A stretch of 40,819 nucleotides of DNA, from positions 1 to 40,819 of the forward strand of contig JBDSRX010000084.1 in NCBI GenBank assembly GCA_039929105.1. Reading direction: 5' to 3'. Position numbers and translations under genes: made by a program. This DNA comes from JBDSRX01 sp039929105 (GTDB lineage Bacteria; Patescibacteriota; Dojkabacteria; J137). Numbering within the stretch: position 1 is the first letter of the stretch; each line of letters begins with the position of its first letter. Shown in pieces: positions 23,802 to 31,306 of this stretch. A model generated the notes under the pieces. It had not been told where the DNA came from and made no database searches. It was given only the letters and a program-made list of their open reading frames with translations.

Positions 23802-24403
23802 GTTTGAAAATAATGCTGTTTAAATTTAACTAAGTTCTCACCATCAAAATCTAATTCAATCATATCTCCTTTTCTTATATATTCTAATTGATCTTCTATG
23901 TGTCTGTTTAAATCTAGCTTAATCCCTCGTACGTAAGCATAAAGAATCATTATTGGATCTCCATGACTTACTACAAGTACATTTTCACCCTCATTATCTT
24001 TTAGAATTCTATGAGTAGTACTAACCATTCTATCTTCAATACTTTCAAATTTTTCTCCTCCTTTCTTTAAATGAAAAGAATTTGCATAAAGACTCTTATA
24101 TCCTAGTAATTTGTGGTATTCCATTTGCTCTATATTTTGATAAGCAGGGCTATAAACTTCTTTTAGTTCATTTCTAAACTCAATACCTACTTTAAGAACT
24201 TTTGAGAAAATATCTGCAGTTTCTGCACAACGCGTAATTGGGCTTGAATATATTTGTGAAATATTTTCTTTTAGAAGGAGTTTTGCATTTCTTTCAATTT
24301 GAGCAATACCACTTTCAGATAGCGAAACATCATTACTCCTGAAAGGAATAATATTTAGGGGGTTAAAATAAGTACCATGTCGAGCTAAAATAATTTTAGT
24401 CAT
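23798..24403 (-). CDS. Histidine phosphatase (phosphoglycerate-mutase-like)
   Basis: A 201-residue enzyme of the branch-1 histidine phosphatase superfamily. The RHG signature is at residues 8-10 (LARHGTYFN) with His9 as phospho-acceptor; Arg58 lies in SSPITRCAETA, and the second catalytic His147 is in VVSHGDPI. Members dephosphorylate small metabolites or proteins; a cofactor-dependent mutase is less likely given the short length. It is cytoplasmic with no signal peptide. It sits between dnaA and the hydrolase on the same strand and overlaps the latter by 4 bp. Confidence 0.85.
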   Translation of the reverse strand: MTKIILARHGTYFNPLNIIPFRSNDVSLSESGIAQIERNAKLLLKENISQIYSSPITRCAETADIFSKVLKVGIEFRNELKEVYSPAYQNIEQMEYHKLLGYKSLYANSFHLKKGGEKFESIEDRMVSTTHRILKDNEGENVLVVSHGDPIMILYAYVRGIKLDLNRHIEDQLEYIRKGDMIELDFDGENLVKFKQHYFQT

Positions 24404-24456
24404 AAGTTCATTCTACTACATTTAAGTTTGGGCGATTTTACTGTAAAAGCTTTACT

Positions 24457-25860
24457 TTATTCGAAATCATCACTCACTGCTGCTGCTTCTTGTATTGCTG
24501 TGATGATATGAGAGACCTGTGAATTAAATCCTTCTTGAATCATCATCTTACTTTTTATTTTATCTATAGCATGCAAAACAGTAGTGTGATCTTGTCTATT
24601 TAAAAATTTAGCAACTTCTTCTAATTTGTAATTGAATTCTTCTCTAAGAATAAACATGGCTACTTGTCTTGCTAGTGCAAGTTCTTTTGTTCTTCGTGGA
24701 CCTTTTACATCTTTTACTGTAACTCCAAAAGATCTAGAAACTTCTTTTAAAACTTTAGGAACTTTAACTTGTTCTCTTCTTGTTTTTGCATCTCTTCCAA
24801 TTGTGTGTGCAACTTCTTCTAAGGTTAAATCTCCTTCGGGTTTCATTTGATTGAATAGAGCAACTTTTTGTAAAGCTCCTTCTAGTTCCCTTACATTATC
24901 GTTAACAGCTTTAGCTATGAATTCTAGAATCTGTTGTTTTAAATCATATCCAGATGAGTCTGCACGTCTTTGTAAAATTGCTAATCTAGTTTCGTAATCT
25001 GGTTGTGCAATCTCAACTACCATTCCTCCTTGCATTCTAGATCTAAGTCTAGACTCTAGGTTTTGAATATCTTCTGGCCTTCTATCTGCGATAAGGATGA
25101 CCTGTTTTCCAGCATTGTGTAATTCGTTAAATGTATTAAAGAATTCTGTTTGTGTGTTAACCCATTTAGAGATTAATTGCATGTCGTCAATTATTAGAAT
25201 ATCGATTTGTCTGTATTTTTGCCTCATTTTCTCTGAGTTTCCAGATTTAATACCTTTAACCATATCGTTTAGAAAACCTTCTGAAGAAACATATAATACT
25301 TTTGCTCTTAGATTTCTTTCTAAAACAGATCTTCCTACAGATTGTGCTAAGTGTGTTTTTCCAACTCCTGTTTTTCCGTAAACAAAAAGTGGGTTATAGG
25401 ATTGGCCAGGTCTATCTACAACAGCTAAAGCAGCAGCATGTCCAATTCTATTTGAGTTCCCAACAATGTAATTAGACATTGAGTACTTTGGATTTAATCC
25501 AGCTTTAGTAACTAATTCAATTACACTTCCCATTACTCCATTTTCCATTGACAAAAGAGGAGATGAATTATCGTCTTTTTTAAAATCTTCCTGTACCATT
25601 TCTCTCTGATAAACCTCAAACATTGGGTTTAGCGTATCTCCATAGACATAAGTTAGAGTATCTCTAATTAGATTTTCATATCGAGATTTTAACCATTCTG
25701 ATGTGTAGGGATTTGGAACTCCAATAACTGCTAACTTTCCTTCAACTTTTAAAAGTTTTGTATCTTGGAAAAACATTTTAAACTGGGCCGGAGCGTCAAG
25801 TTTAATTTCAATTTGAGCTAATGATACTTTCCAAAGCTGTTTCGGATCTGTAATTTTCAT
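24457..25860 (-). CDS. dnaA: Chromosomal replication initiator DnaA
   Basis: A 467-residue AAA+ initiator. Domain I covers about 1-85 (QLWKVSLAQIEIKL, WLKSRYENLIRDTL). The AAA+ core starts near NYIVGNSNRIGHAAALAV, with Walker A GKTGVGKT at 162-169, Walker B ILIIDD at 221-226 and the sensor region LESRLRSRMQGG. Domain IV holds the DNA-recognition signature RQDHTTVLHAI with DHTTV at 424-428. It binds TTATCCACA boxes, and such boxes lie upstream at 25994-26002 and 26523-26531. It is transcribed away from the origin. Confidence 0.97.
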   Translation of the reverse strand: MKITDPKQLWKVSLAQIEIKLDAPAQFKMFFQDTKLLKVEGKLAVIGVPNPYTSEWLKSRYENLIRDTLTYVYGDTLNPMFEVYQREMVQEDFKKDDNSSPLLSMENGVMGSVIELVTKAGLNPKYSMSNYIVGNSNRIGHAAALAVVDRPGQSYNPLFVYGKTGVGKTHLAQSVGRSVLERNLRAKVLYVSSEGFLNDMVKGIKSGNSEKMRQKYRQIDILIIDDMQLISKWVNTQTEFFNTFNELHNAGKQVILIADRRPEDIQNLESRLRSRMQGGMVVEIAQPDYETRLAILQRRADSSGYDLKQQILEFIAKAVNDNVRELEGALQKVALFNQMKPEGDLTLEEVAHTIGRDAKTRREQVKVPKVLKEVSRSFGVTVKDVKGPRRTKELALARQVAMFILREEFNYKLEEVAKFLNRQDHTTVLHAIDKIKSKMMIQEGFNSQVSHIITAIQEAAAVSDDFE

Positions 25861-25874
25861 AATAAAAGAGACTA

Positions 25875-25928
25875 GATATTAGATACAAGATATTAGCAAT
25901 TTCATGCAAGTATCCAGTATCTAATATC
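25875..25928. repeat. 12-bp inverted repeat in the dnaA leader
   Basis: GATATTAGATAC at 25875-25886 and its exact complement GTATCTAATATC at 25917-25928 are separated by 30 bases that also hold a further GATATTAG. It lies 15 bases before the dnaA ATG and could form a leader hairpin or an operator. Confidence 0.55.
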
Positions 25929-25986
25929 CGTTAAATATAAGATAGCTAACATTTTCCAGGAGTCTAAATTATTATACATTAAAAAG

Positions 25987-26002
25987 TTATCCATGTGGAT
26001 AA
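25987..26002. promoter_or_regulatory. Back-to-back DnaA boxes
   Basis: TTATCCATG (25987-25995) overlaps the reverse of a perfect TTATCCACA (25994-26002), making GTTATCCATGTGGATAAC. The surroundings are very AT-rich, with an A-run at 26068-26074. It lies between dnaA and yidD and is a likely part of the origin. Confidence 0.7.
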
Positions 26003-26077
26003 CTTTGAAATGAAAAAATTAGAAAATGAAAGAATTAAGTAATTGTAATGTTAGAATTGAAATATTAAAAAAATAAT

Positions 26078-26374
26078 ATGAAAATTTTTACATTCATTTT
26101 TAATATTCCAAAAAATATTTGTAAGTTCCTAATAAAGATTTATCAAAAACTCTTCTCATTCGATCATTCTTTTTGGGCTTCATATGTTGGTTATAGGGTT
26201 TGTATACACGAACCTTCTTGTTCTCAATATACTTACGAGGCTATTGATAGGTTTGGTTTAATTTTAGGAGGTATTATGGGATTTTTTAGAATAATGAGAT
26301 GTAATCCTTTTGCTAAAGGTGGCTATGACCCAGTTCCAAATCATTTTAGTATTCAAAGAAATACGGAGGTCTAA
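26078..26374 (+). CDS. yidD: Membrane protein insertion efficiency factor YidD
   Basis: A 98-residue protein of the YidD family, which assists YidC in membrane insertion. The diagnostic block is CIHEPSCSQYTYEAIDRFG followed by GGIMGFFRIMRCNPFAKGG and YDPVPNHF. The family is usually about 70-90 residues, and the N-terminal amphipathic segment is typical. In many bacteria yidD lies in the rpmH-rnpA-yidD-yidC cluster beside dnaA; here only yidD remains, wedged between dnaA and dnaN and facing dnaN. Confidence 0.92.
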   Translation: MKIFTFIFNIPKNICKFLIKIYQKLFSFDHSFWASYVGYRVCIHEPSCSQYTYEAIDRFGLILGGIMGFFRIMRCNPFAKGGYDPVPNHFSIQRNTEV

Positions 26375-26648
26375 AAGCTAGAAATTTAACTTTCCACAGT
26401 ACCTTAGACTATACAGGTTAATTGATTTTTAAACATACACACACGATTCAATATTTAGTACCCACAATATAAATCATATATAAGATAATGCAGCAAACAA
26501 TAGTACCTATTACTCAGATAATTTATCCACATCGTTTATCCACTATGCAAAAACGTCTAGAAAGCTGCTATAATAAATCAAATTTAAAACTTAAGCACAT
26601 ATCTACGTTCCCTATAGCTATTATTAACTACTTATTAAATACTTAAGT
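26375..26648. other. Probable replication origin, dnaN-proximal part
   Basis: A 274-base non-coding, AT-rich stretch between yidD and dnaN. It holds a perfect DnaA box TTATCCACA at 26523-26531 and a near-perfect TTATCCACT at 26536-26544 on the same strand, 13 bases apart. With the boxes at 25987-26002 and divergent flanking genes (dnaA leftward, dnaN rightward) it fits a bipartite oriC. A GC-skew change could not be computed. Confidence 0.65.
26566..26574 (+). promoter_or_regulatory. Extended -10 promoter of dnaN
   Basis: TGC followed by TATAAT (26569-26574). The predicted start is near 26581, giving a leader of about 68 bases, long for this window. The DnaA boxes at 26523-26544 lie just upstream, where bound DnaA could affect this promoter. 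Confidence 0.6.
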
Positions 26649-27803
26649 ATGAAGATAACCTTAAATCACGAAAAACTCTCAAAACTCTTAAATTACGCTA
26701 GTAAAGCAGTAAGTTCAAAACCAAACATTCCAATACTCTCAAATGTCAAACTGGATGTAACAAAAAATGACCTTAAGCTATCTGCAACTAACTTAGACAT
26801 GGGGATAAACGTGTGGATACCTGGTGTGGTAGAGACAGAGGGAAGCATTACTGTATCAGCTAAATTCTTAGCAGATTTTGTCTCAGCTTCGACTTCAGAT
26901 AATGTTGAACTTGAATTAAAGGAAACTGTTTTACAAGTTAAAACTAGTAAATCTAAGGCAAACTTCAATACAATCCCAGCAACTGAGTTTCCTGTTTTAC
27001 CTCAATTAACAGAAACTAAATTCTTTTCTATAGAATCTAAAGAGCTTTTAAAAAGTTTAGACAAAGTAATTTTCAGTTGTTCAACAGATATGAGTCCAGG
27101 AAAGATACAACAAACTGGAGTTTTATTCGAAGTTGTAAGTGAAGATGGGAAAGATGAATTGTATTTAATTGGTTTAGATGGATTTAGACTTTCAAAAAGA
27201 AATGTCAAAGTTAAAGATTTAAATAAAGAATTAACTTCTAATCAAGTTATTGTCCCAGCAAGATATCTACAAGAAATGATGAAGATTGTTTCGGATATGA
27301 CAGATGTTGATGTAGTAGATATTTTCTTAAGTGAAAACAAATCTCAAATAATTTTTAAAATTGATGAGATTGAATTTAGTGTGAGACTATTAGAAGGACC
27401 TTATCCAGACTACAAAAGAATTCTTCCAGATGGATCTGCATTCTCTTTTGAAGTAGAAAAGAAAGAATTTGAATCTGCAATAAAAGTTATTAGTACATTC
27501 GCAAGAAGTAACTTAGCTTACAAAACTTTATTCGACTTGGACATTGAAAATAAACAAGTTAAATTAAAATCTAGTGTTGCTGATGTTGGAGAGAATGAAA
27601 CTGCAATAGGAGTAGAAAATGTAGAAGGAGAAAGTGATTTAAATGCTGCTTATAACTTAAGATACTTACAAGACATTGTTGCTCATATTTCTGGAGAAAA
27701 ATTAAAATTCGAAACTAAAGGACCATTAGCAGCTTCAGTGTTTAGAGACTTAGGAGATGAAAAGTTTATGCATATCTTAATGCCTCTAAGAAGAGAAGTA
27801 TAA
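26649..27803 (+). CDS. dnaN: DNA polymerase III beta subunit (sliding clamp)
   Basis: A 384-residue clamp protein with three topologically similar domains. It opens MKITLNHEKLSKLLNYASKA, continues with PNIPILSNVKLDV, has the central GVLFEV...DGFRLSKR region and the domain-3 string RLLEGPYPDYKRILP, and ends FMHILMPLRR, the usual C-terminal M-P-x-R. It holds the polymerase on DNA. A repeat follows 7 bases after the stop, then tag on the same strand. Confidence 0.97.
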   Translation: MKITLNHEKLSKLLNYASKAVSSKPNIPILSNVKLDVTKNDLKLSATNLDMGINVWIPGVVETEGSITVSAKFLADFVSASTSDNVELELKETVLQVKTSKSKANFNTIPATEFPVLPQLTETKFFSIESKELLKSLDKVIFSCSTDMSPGKIQQTGVLFEVVSEDGKDELYLIGLDGFRLSKRNVKVKDLNKELTSNQVIVPARYLQEMMKIVSDMTDVDVVDIFLSENKSQIIFKIDEIEFSVRLLEGPYPDYKRILPDGSAFSFEVEKKEFESAIKVISTFARSNLAYKTLFDLDIENKQVKLKSSVADVGENETAIGVENVEGESDLNAAYNLRYLQDIVAHISGEKLKFETKGPLAASVFRDLGDEKFMHILMPLRREV

Positions 27804-27810
27804 TTTATCT

Positions 27811-27880
27811 CAAAGCCCGAATGACGAAATTCGAAGCTCAAAAATATCACACTTTGGGCTTCTTTATTCGAATTTTGGGA
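27811..27880 (-). repeat. CTTCGAATTTCG-family repeat between dnaN and tag
   Basis: On the minus strand it reads CCCAAAATTCGAATAAAG, then AAGCCCAAAGTGTGATATTT, and ends in TTCGAATTTCGTCATTCGGG. Positions 27818-27855 are an exact inverted copy of 28500-28537. Confidence 0.85.
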
Positions 27881-27893
27881 TTCATTTTGATCT

Positions 27894-28466
27894 ATGACCA
27901 GATGTTCTTGGGCTGAAAGCTCTCTTGAAGACTTTGCAAAATACCACGATGAGGAGTGGGGAGTTCCATCTCATGATGATAAAGTTCATTTTGAATTTCT
28001 AATTTTAGAAGGCGCTCAAGCAGGTTTATCTTGGAAAACTATTTTGAATAGAAGAGATAATTACAGAAAGGCTTTCGCTGATTTTGATGTAAATAAAGTT
28101 GCCGAATATGATGAGAAAAAGTACGAAGAGCTTTTACAAAATCCTGGAATTATTAGAAATAAATTAAAGATAAGAGCTGAAATAAATAATGCTAAATTAT
28201 TTATACAAATCCAAAAAGAATACGAAAGTTTTAGTAAATATATTTGGTCTTTTGTTAATAAGAAACCAATCATTAATAAATGGAAAAGAGGAGAAGGAAT
28301 AGCAACTTCACCAGAATCCGATGCACTTTCTAAAGATTTAGTTAAAAGAGGATTTAAGTTTGTAGGTTCAACAATTATGTATGCACATATGCAAGCAACA
28401 GGTTTAATAATGGATCATTCAATTGATTGTTTTAGATACAAAACGCTAAGCACGAAATCCGAATAA
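27894..28466 (+). CDS. tag: DNA-3-methyladenine glycosylase I
   Basis: A 190-residue base-excision repair enzyme that removes 3-methyladenine. It opens MTRCSWAESSLEDFAKYHDE, with Cys4 and His18; with His175 and Cys179 (MDHSIDCF) these form the zinc snap of Tag. EGAQAGLSWKTIL holds the catalytic Glu39 and the base-pocket Trp. The final residues STKSE and the stop are encoded by repeat sequence, as in rsmI. The gene lies between two perfectly inverted 38-bp repeats, 14 bases after one of them. Confidence 0.93.
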   Translation: MTRCSWAESSLEDFAKYHDEEWGVPSHDDKVHFEFLILEGAQAGLSWKTILNRRDNYRKAFADFDVNKVAEYDEKKYEELLQNPGIIRNKLKIRAEINNAKLFIQIQKEYESFSKYIWSFVNKKPIINKWKRGEGIATSPESDALSKDLVKRGFKFVGSTIMYAHMQATGLIMDHSIDCFRYKTLSTKSE

Positions 28467-28543
28467 GCAGAGCTTGTTACTTCGTAATAAAGAAATCCAA
28501 AAGTGTGATATTTTTGAGCTTCGAATTTCGTCATTCGTGCTTA
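28448..28543 (+). repeat. CTTCGAATTTCG-family repeat after tag
   Basis: Starts AAGCACGAAATCCGAATAAG (holding the tag stop), contains AAAGTGTGATATTTTTGAGC and ends CTTCGAATTTCGTCATTCG then TGCTT. The ends AAGCACGAA and TTCGTGCTT-like are mutually complementary, giving an imperfect palindrome. It is the longest member in the window because of a 20-base insert after the left arm. Confidence 0.85.
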
Positions 28544-28571
28544 TTTTCTTACTCTGAAACCTGGTTTCCTA

Positions 28572-28577
28572 TATAAT
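28572..28577 (+). promoter_or_regulatory. -10 box that predicts a leaderless femX-like mRNA
   Basis: TATAAT followed 8 bases later by the ATG at 28585. The ATG at 28576 lies within the -10 box itself and cannot be in the transcript, so 28585 is the start. Confidence 0.6.
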
Positions 28578-28584
28578 GCTATTT

Positions 28585-29514
28585 ATGAATCATTTTCTAA
28601 ATTCAATTTATTGGGAAAAAATAAAAGAAGCTTTAGGCAATAAAGTTTACAAAGCAGATGGAACTTGGTTCCAAACAACAAAACTTCCTAAATTAAATAA
28701 ATATATTGGGTACATTCCAAGAGCAGATTTAAATAAAATTGATCTTCAAGAAATATATAAAGTAGCAAAGCAACATAATTGTGTTTATGTTTCTATAGAT
28801 CCAGATAATCTAAAAGACGAGATAGATTTCCATGAATTCGTCACTCGTCATTCGCCACTAGTCATTAGAAAAGGTAGACCAACTCAACTACAAGCAACGA
28901 TTGTAATGGATCTAACAAAAAGAGAAGAGGATTTACTTTCTGCAATGAAACAAAAGCATAGATACAATATTAAAATTGCTAAGAAAAATAATGTAGAAAT
29001 TAAAATTGATAATTCTAAAGAAGCATTAAATACTTTTGTAAAACTTCACGAAGAAACAGTAAGTAGGCAAGAATATAACGATAGAGATTCCAACTATATT
29101 CAGAAAGTTTGGGAAGTATTAAATGAACTTCAAGTATTAAGTCCTGAGTTTGAAAACCACATGCCAGAAACATTTATAGCTACTGCATATTTTGAAGGGA
29201 AAGCCTTAGGTTCTTGGTTTCTAATAGGTTATGGTGACACTTTGTATTATCCATATGGCGGTTCGAGTGAAGAAAATAAAAACGTAATGGCAAATTATCT
29301 TTTAGTTTGGGAAGTAATAAAATTTGGACAACAGAAGGGCTATAAAAAGTTAGACCTAATGGGAGTGCTTCCAGATAAATCGGATGGTTACAGTCGATTT
29401 AAGGTCGGTTTTGGTGGTAAAGAAATAGAGTATGCCGACACAATTGATATTGTTATAAATGCACCACTTTATAAAATTGTAAAAAGTTTATCATTCTTAA
29501 GAACATTCGCATGA
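28585..29514 (+). CDS. FemAB/FemX-family aminoacyltransferase (peptidoglycan bridge type)
   Basis: A 309-residue protein of the GNAT-like Fem family, which adds amino acids from aminoacyl-tRNA to the lipid II peptide. Typical strings are QATIVMDLTKREEDLLSAMK, KHRYNIKIAKKNN (the conserved K-x-R-x-x-I-K-x-A-x-K), TAYFEGKALGSWF and YYPYGGSS, with VWEVIKFGQQKGYKKLDLMG and YSRFKVGFGGKEIEY at the end. Length fits (300-340 without a coiled-coil arm). The start is set by the -10 box at 28572. Residues about 83-95 appear repeat-derived. The Nudix gene overlaps its stop (ATGA). The added residue is unknown. Confidence 0.82.
   Translation: MNHFLNSIYWEKIKEALGNKVYKADGTWFQTTKLPKLNKYIGYIPRADLNKIDLQEIYKVAKQHNCVYVSIDPDNLKDEIDFHEFVTRHSPLVIRKGRPTQLQATIVMDLTKREEDLLSAMKQKHRYNIKIAKKNNVEIKIDNSKEALNTFVKLHEETVSRQEYNDRDSNYIQKVWEVLNELQVLSPEFENHMPETFIATAYFEGKALGSWFLIGYGDTLYYPYGGSSEENKNVMANYLLVWEVIKFGQQKGYKKLDLMGVLPDKSDGYSRFKVGFGGKEIEYADTIDIVINAPLYKIVKSLSFLRTFA
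28831..28865 (-). repeat. Possible repeat copy inside the femX-like gene
   Basis: The plus strand reads GAATTCGTCACTCGTCATTC followed by GCCACTAGTCATTAG, similar to the GTCATTCG arm of the intergenic repeats but more diverged. In frame it encodes HEFVTRHSPLVIR, on the N-terminal side of the conserved QATIVMDL strand. Confidence 0.45.
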
Positions 29515-30023
29515 AAATAATCGCAGAACTTTATTCCGAAGAAATTGTTAAAGAGTTTGGAGAAAATTTTCTACCTCACGAACTTATTGTTGTAAAAAAT
29601 GTAAGAGGAATTGTTAAAAAAGAAGATGGTCAAGTTGCATTAGCATATTATGGCAAAATGGATTTCCATGCATTAATAGGAGGAGGAGTTGAGAAAGGCG
29701 AAGCAGTAGAAGATGCAATTGTAAGAGAAGTAAAAGAGGAAACTGGTTTTGATTCTAAAATAATTGATGAAGTTGGTTGTATATTTGAATTTAGAAAAGA
29801 TAGGGAAGGAAATAATTCTTTGATAATTTCGTATTGTTATAAATTAGAAACTATTGGTGTTCAAGGAAAGTTACAAATTACTGAACATGAAAAAGAAATT
29901 AGATTTGGTTTAAGATGGCTCTCCGAAACAGAAGCATTAAAAACTCTTCAGGAGGATTTAGTTTCTACTGAGAAAAAAGGTAAGAAGAGAGAAAGAGATT
30001 ATTTATTCTTGTCTCATGCTTAA
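29511..30023 (+). CDS. Nudix hydrolase
   Basis: A 170-residue protein. The Nudix box spans residues 57-79, GGGVEKGEAVEDAIVREVKE then ETG, with every consensus residue present (G-x5-E-x7-REVxEExG). It hydrolyses a nucleoside diphosphate linked to another moiety with Mg2+; the N-terminal half (VVKNVRGIVKKEDGQVAL) gives no clear substrate class. It overlaps the femX-like stop by 4 bp. Its TAA is followed directly by a repeat copy. Confidence 0.88.
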   Translation: MKIIAELYSEEIVKEFGENFLPHELIVVKNVRGIVKKEDGQVALAYYGKMDFHALIGGGVEKGEAVEDAIVREVKEETGFDSKIIDEVGCIFEFRKDREGNNSLIISYCYKLETIGVQGKLQITEHEKEIRFGLRWLSETEALKTLQEDLVSTEKKGKKRERDYLFLSHA

Positions 30024-30070
30024 AGCTTGTGACATTTTTGGGTTTCGAATTTCGACATTCGTACTTTGAG
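30022..30070 (+). repeat. CTTCGAATTTCG-family repeat filling a convergent gap
   Basis: AAAGCTTGTGACATTTTTGG then GTTTCGAATTTCGACATTCG and TACTTTGAG. It starts inside the Nudix stop codon and ends 4 bases before the stop of the leftward gene at 30074, so it occupies the entire spacer between two convergent genes. The left arm is missing. Confidence 0.75.
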
Positions 30071-30073
30071 ATT

Positions 30074-31285
30074 CTATATATTGTCTACTAACCAACCTGC
30101 TACCCATCCTGTAGAACCATCACCTAAATCTAATTTAATATACCCATTTCCTGCATCTTCTACAACAAAATATCTCTGTCCACTTGCGGCCTCTCCAATT
30201 TCTGGACCAAGAGTAGAAGGTTCGCTTCTAACTTTTAAGTAACCAAGCTCAGTATTTTGAATTTGTATAATTCTTCTATCGGAAGCTTTTAAGTTTAAAG
30301 TAATAGAAATTGCTGCAGATGCTGCAATACCAGTTCCACCTAACGTCTTAAGATTAAAGTTTTCTGTGATTGTTCCTTTTGCTAATGGAGCTCTAATTTT
30401 AAAACTTAAAGCTAATTCTTGTGTTGGAAGAATATTTTGATTTTCTGCCATTAAACTAAACTGACTTCTGGATAACCAAACATTATTTATAAATAATTGG
30501 CTTGGAGATCCATCATCCTTTGTTGCTACAATTTCATTGTCAGTTCCACCATAAAGACCATTAACCCCAGTATTTTTAATAGTTACTGTTCCAGTTACTT
30601 CTTCTCCAGGTGCTGCTTCACTAACAGATAAAGCTAATGCGCTAACATCAACAGAGTAGGATTTGCCTTGTGGAGAGTAGTTATCTGCAACGAATGCTTT
30701 GTATTCCTCTAACTTACTTGCCCAATTTCCAAATATTTCTTCAGAACTAATACTTACAGATTTATTTGTAGTATCTCTAATAAATTTAATACCACTTGTA
30801 ATAATTTCGGATGCTTTAATTGCATTTCTATTAGCTATTTGTAGGATTAGAGTTTTTAAAGATTCATCTGCTTTTGCATCAAATGTGTTTTGTTTGCCAG
30901 CAGATAAATAGGCAATTAAAATTACGTTAGCTCCAATTCCGTCTACTTTTACTTTTCTTTCATCTCCTCCTAAGTTACCTTGATACACTTCACCAGTACT
31001 AGTAACAATGTAATGAAAAGGTAAATCTGTAAAACCAAGTTTTTGAATAGTGTAGTAGTAAAGAGATTCTACCCATTCTTTTTGAGATATTTTTGCATTT
31101 TCAACTCCTAAGAAAATAGGTGCAACTACAATCTCTTGTGGAAGACTATAACCTAAATCCTCTTTAGTAATGTTAGATTCAATACCTAATATATCTCTAG
31201 ATACAACTTCAAAAGCATGAACTTTTGTTTGTAAAAAAGGAGTTACTAAAATAAGCGTTGTAAATATAACAAAGATTTTCTTCAT
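30074..31285 (-). CDS. Secreted amidase/PGRP-fold protein with C-terminal SH3b domain
   Basis: A 403-residue protein starting MKKIFVIFTT; an upstream ATG at 31300 lies in the likely -10 box. Residues 1-24 are a signal peptide ending KVHA. Residues about 50-190 recall the amidase_2/PGRP fold: YYYTIQKLGFTDLPFHYIVT, then GEVYQGN and GANVILIAYLS. The strand where these enzymes carry the first zinc His (usually I-x-H-H) reads EIVVAPIFLG, so that ligand is missing and catalysis is doubtful. Residues about 215-330 look like an Ig-like beta-sandwich, and about 340-403 match SH3b (GYLKVRSEPSTLGPEIG, then GSTGWVAGWLV). It is probably a wall-binding protein. It shares a strand with holA, 22 bases upstream. 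Confidence 0.6.
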   Translation of the reverse strand: MKKIFVIFTTLILVTPFLQTKVHAFEVVSRDILGIESNITKEDLGYSLPQEIVVAPIFLGVENAKISQKEWVESLYYYTIQKLGFTDLPFHYIVTSTGEVYQGNLGGDERKVKVDGIGANVILIAYLSAGKQNTFDAKADESLKTLILQIANRNAIKASEIITSGIKFIRDTTNKSVSISSEEIFGNWASKLEEYKAFVADNYSPQGKSYSVDVSALALSVSEAAPGEEVTGTVTIKNTGVNGLYGGTDNEIVATKDDGSPSQLFINNVWLSRSQFSLMAENQNILPTQELALSFKIRAPLAKGTITENFNLKTLGGTGIAASAAISITLNLKASDRRIIQIQNTELGYLKVRSEPSTLGPEIGEAASGQRYFVVEDAGNGYIKLDLGDGSTGWVAGWLVDNI

Positions 31286-31291
31286 AGTTAC

Positions 31292-31297
31292 ATTGTA
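31292..31297 (-). promoter_or_regulatory. -10 box that predicts a leaderless SH3b-protein mRNA
   Basis: TACAAT on the minus strand (31297-31292) lies exactly seven bases before the A of the ATG at 31285. It sits in the short gap after holA and would allow transcription independent of holA. Confidence 0.45.
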
Positions 31298-31306
31298 CAC
31301 TAAGTG

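Noticed and set aside
4252..24403. UGA recoding to glycine as in Absconditabacteria/Gracilibacteria
   Set aside because: UGA ends well-defined proteins (for example at 6273 and 23798, within ATGA overlaps) and is not found inside conserved domains.
26375..26648. tRNA or small RNA gene between yidD and dnaN
   Set aside because: No cloverleaf or strong stem is visible; DnaA boxes and the dnaN promoter account for the space.
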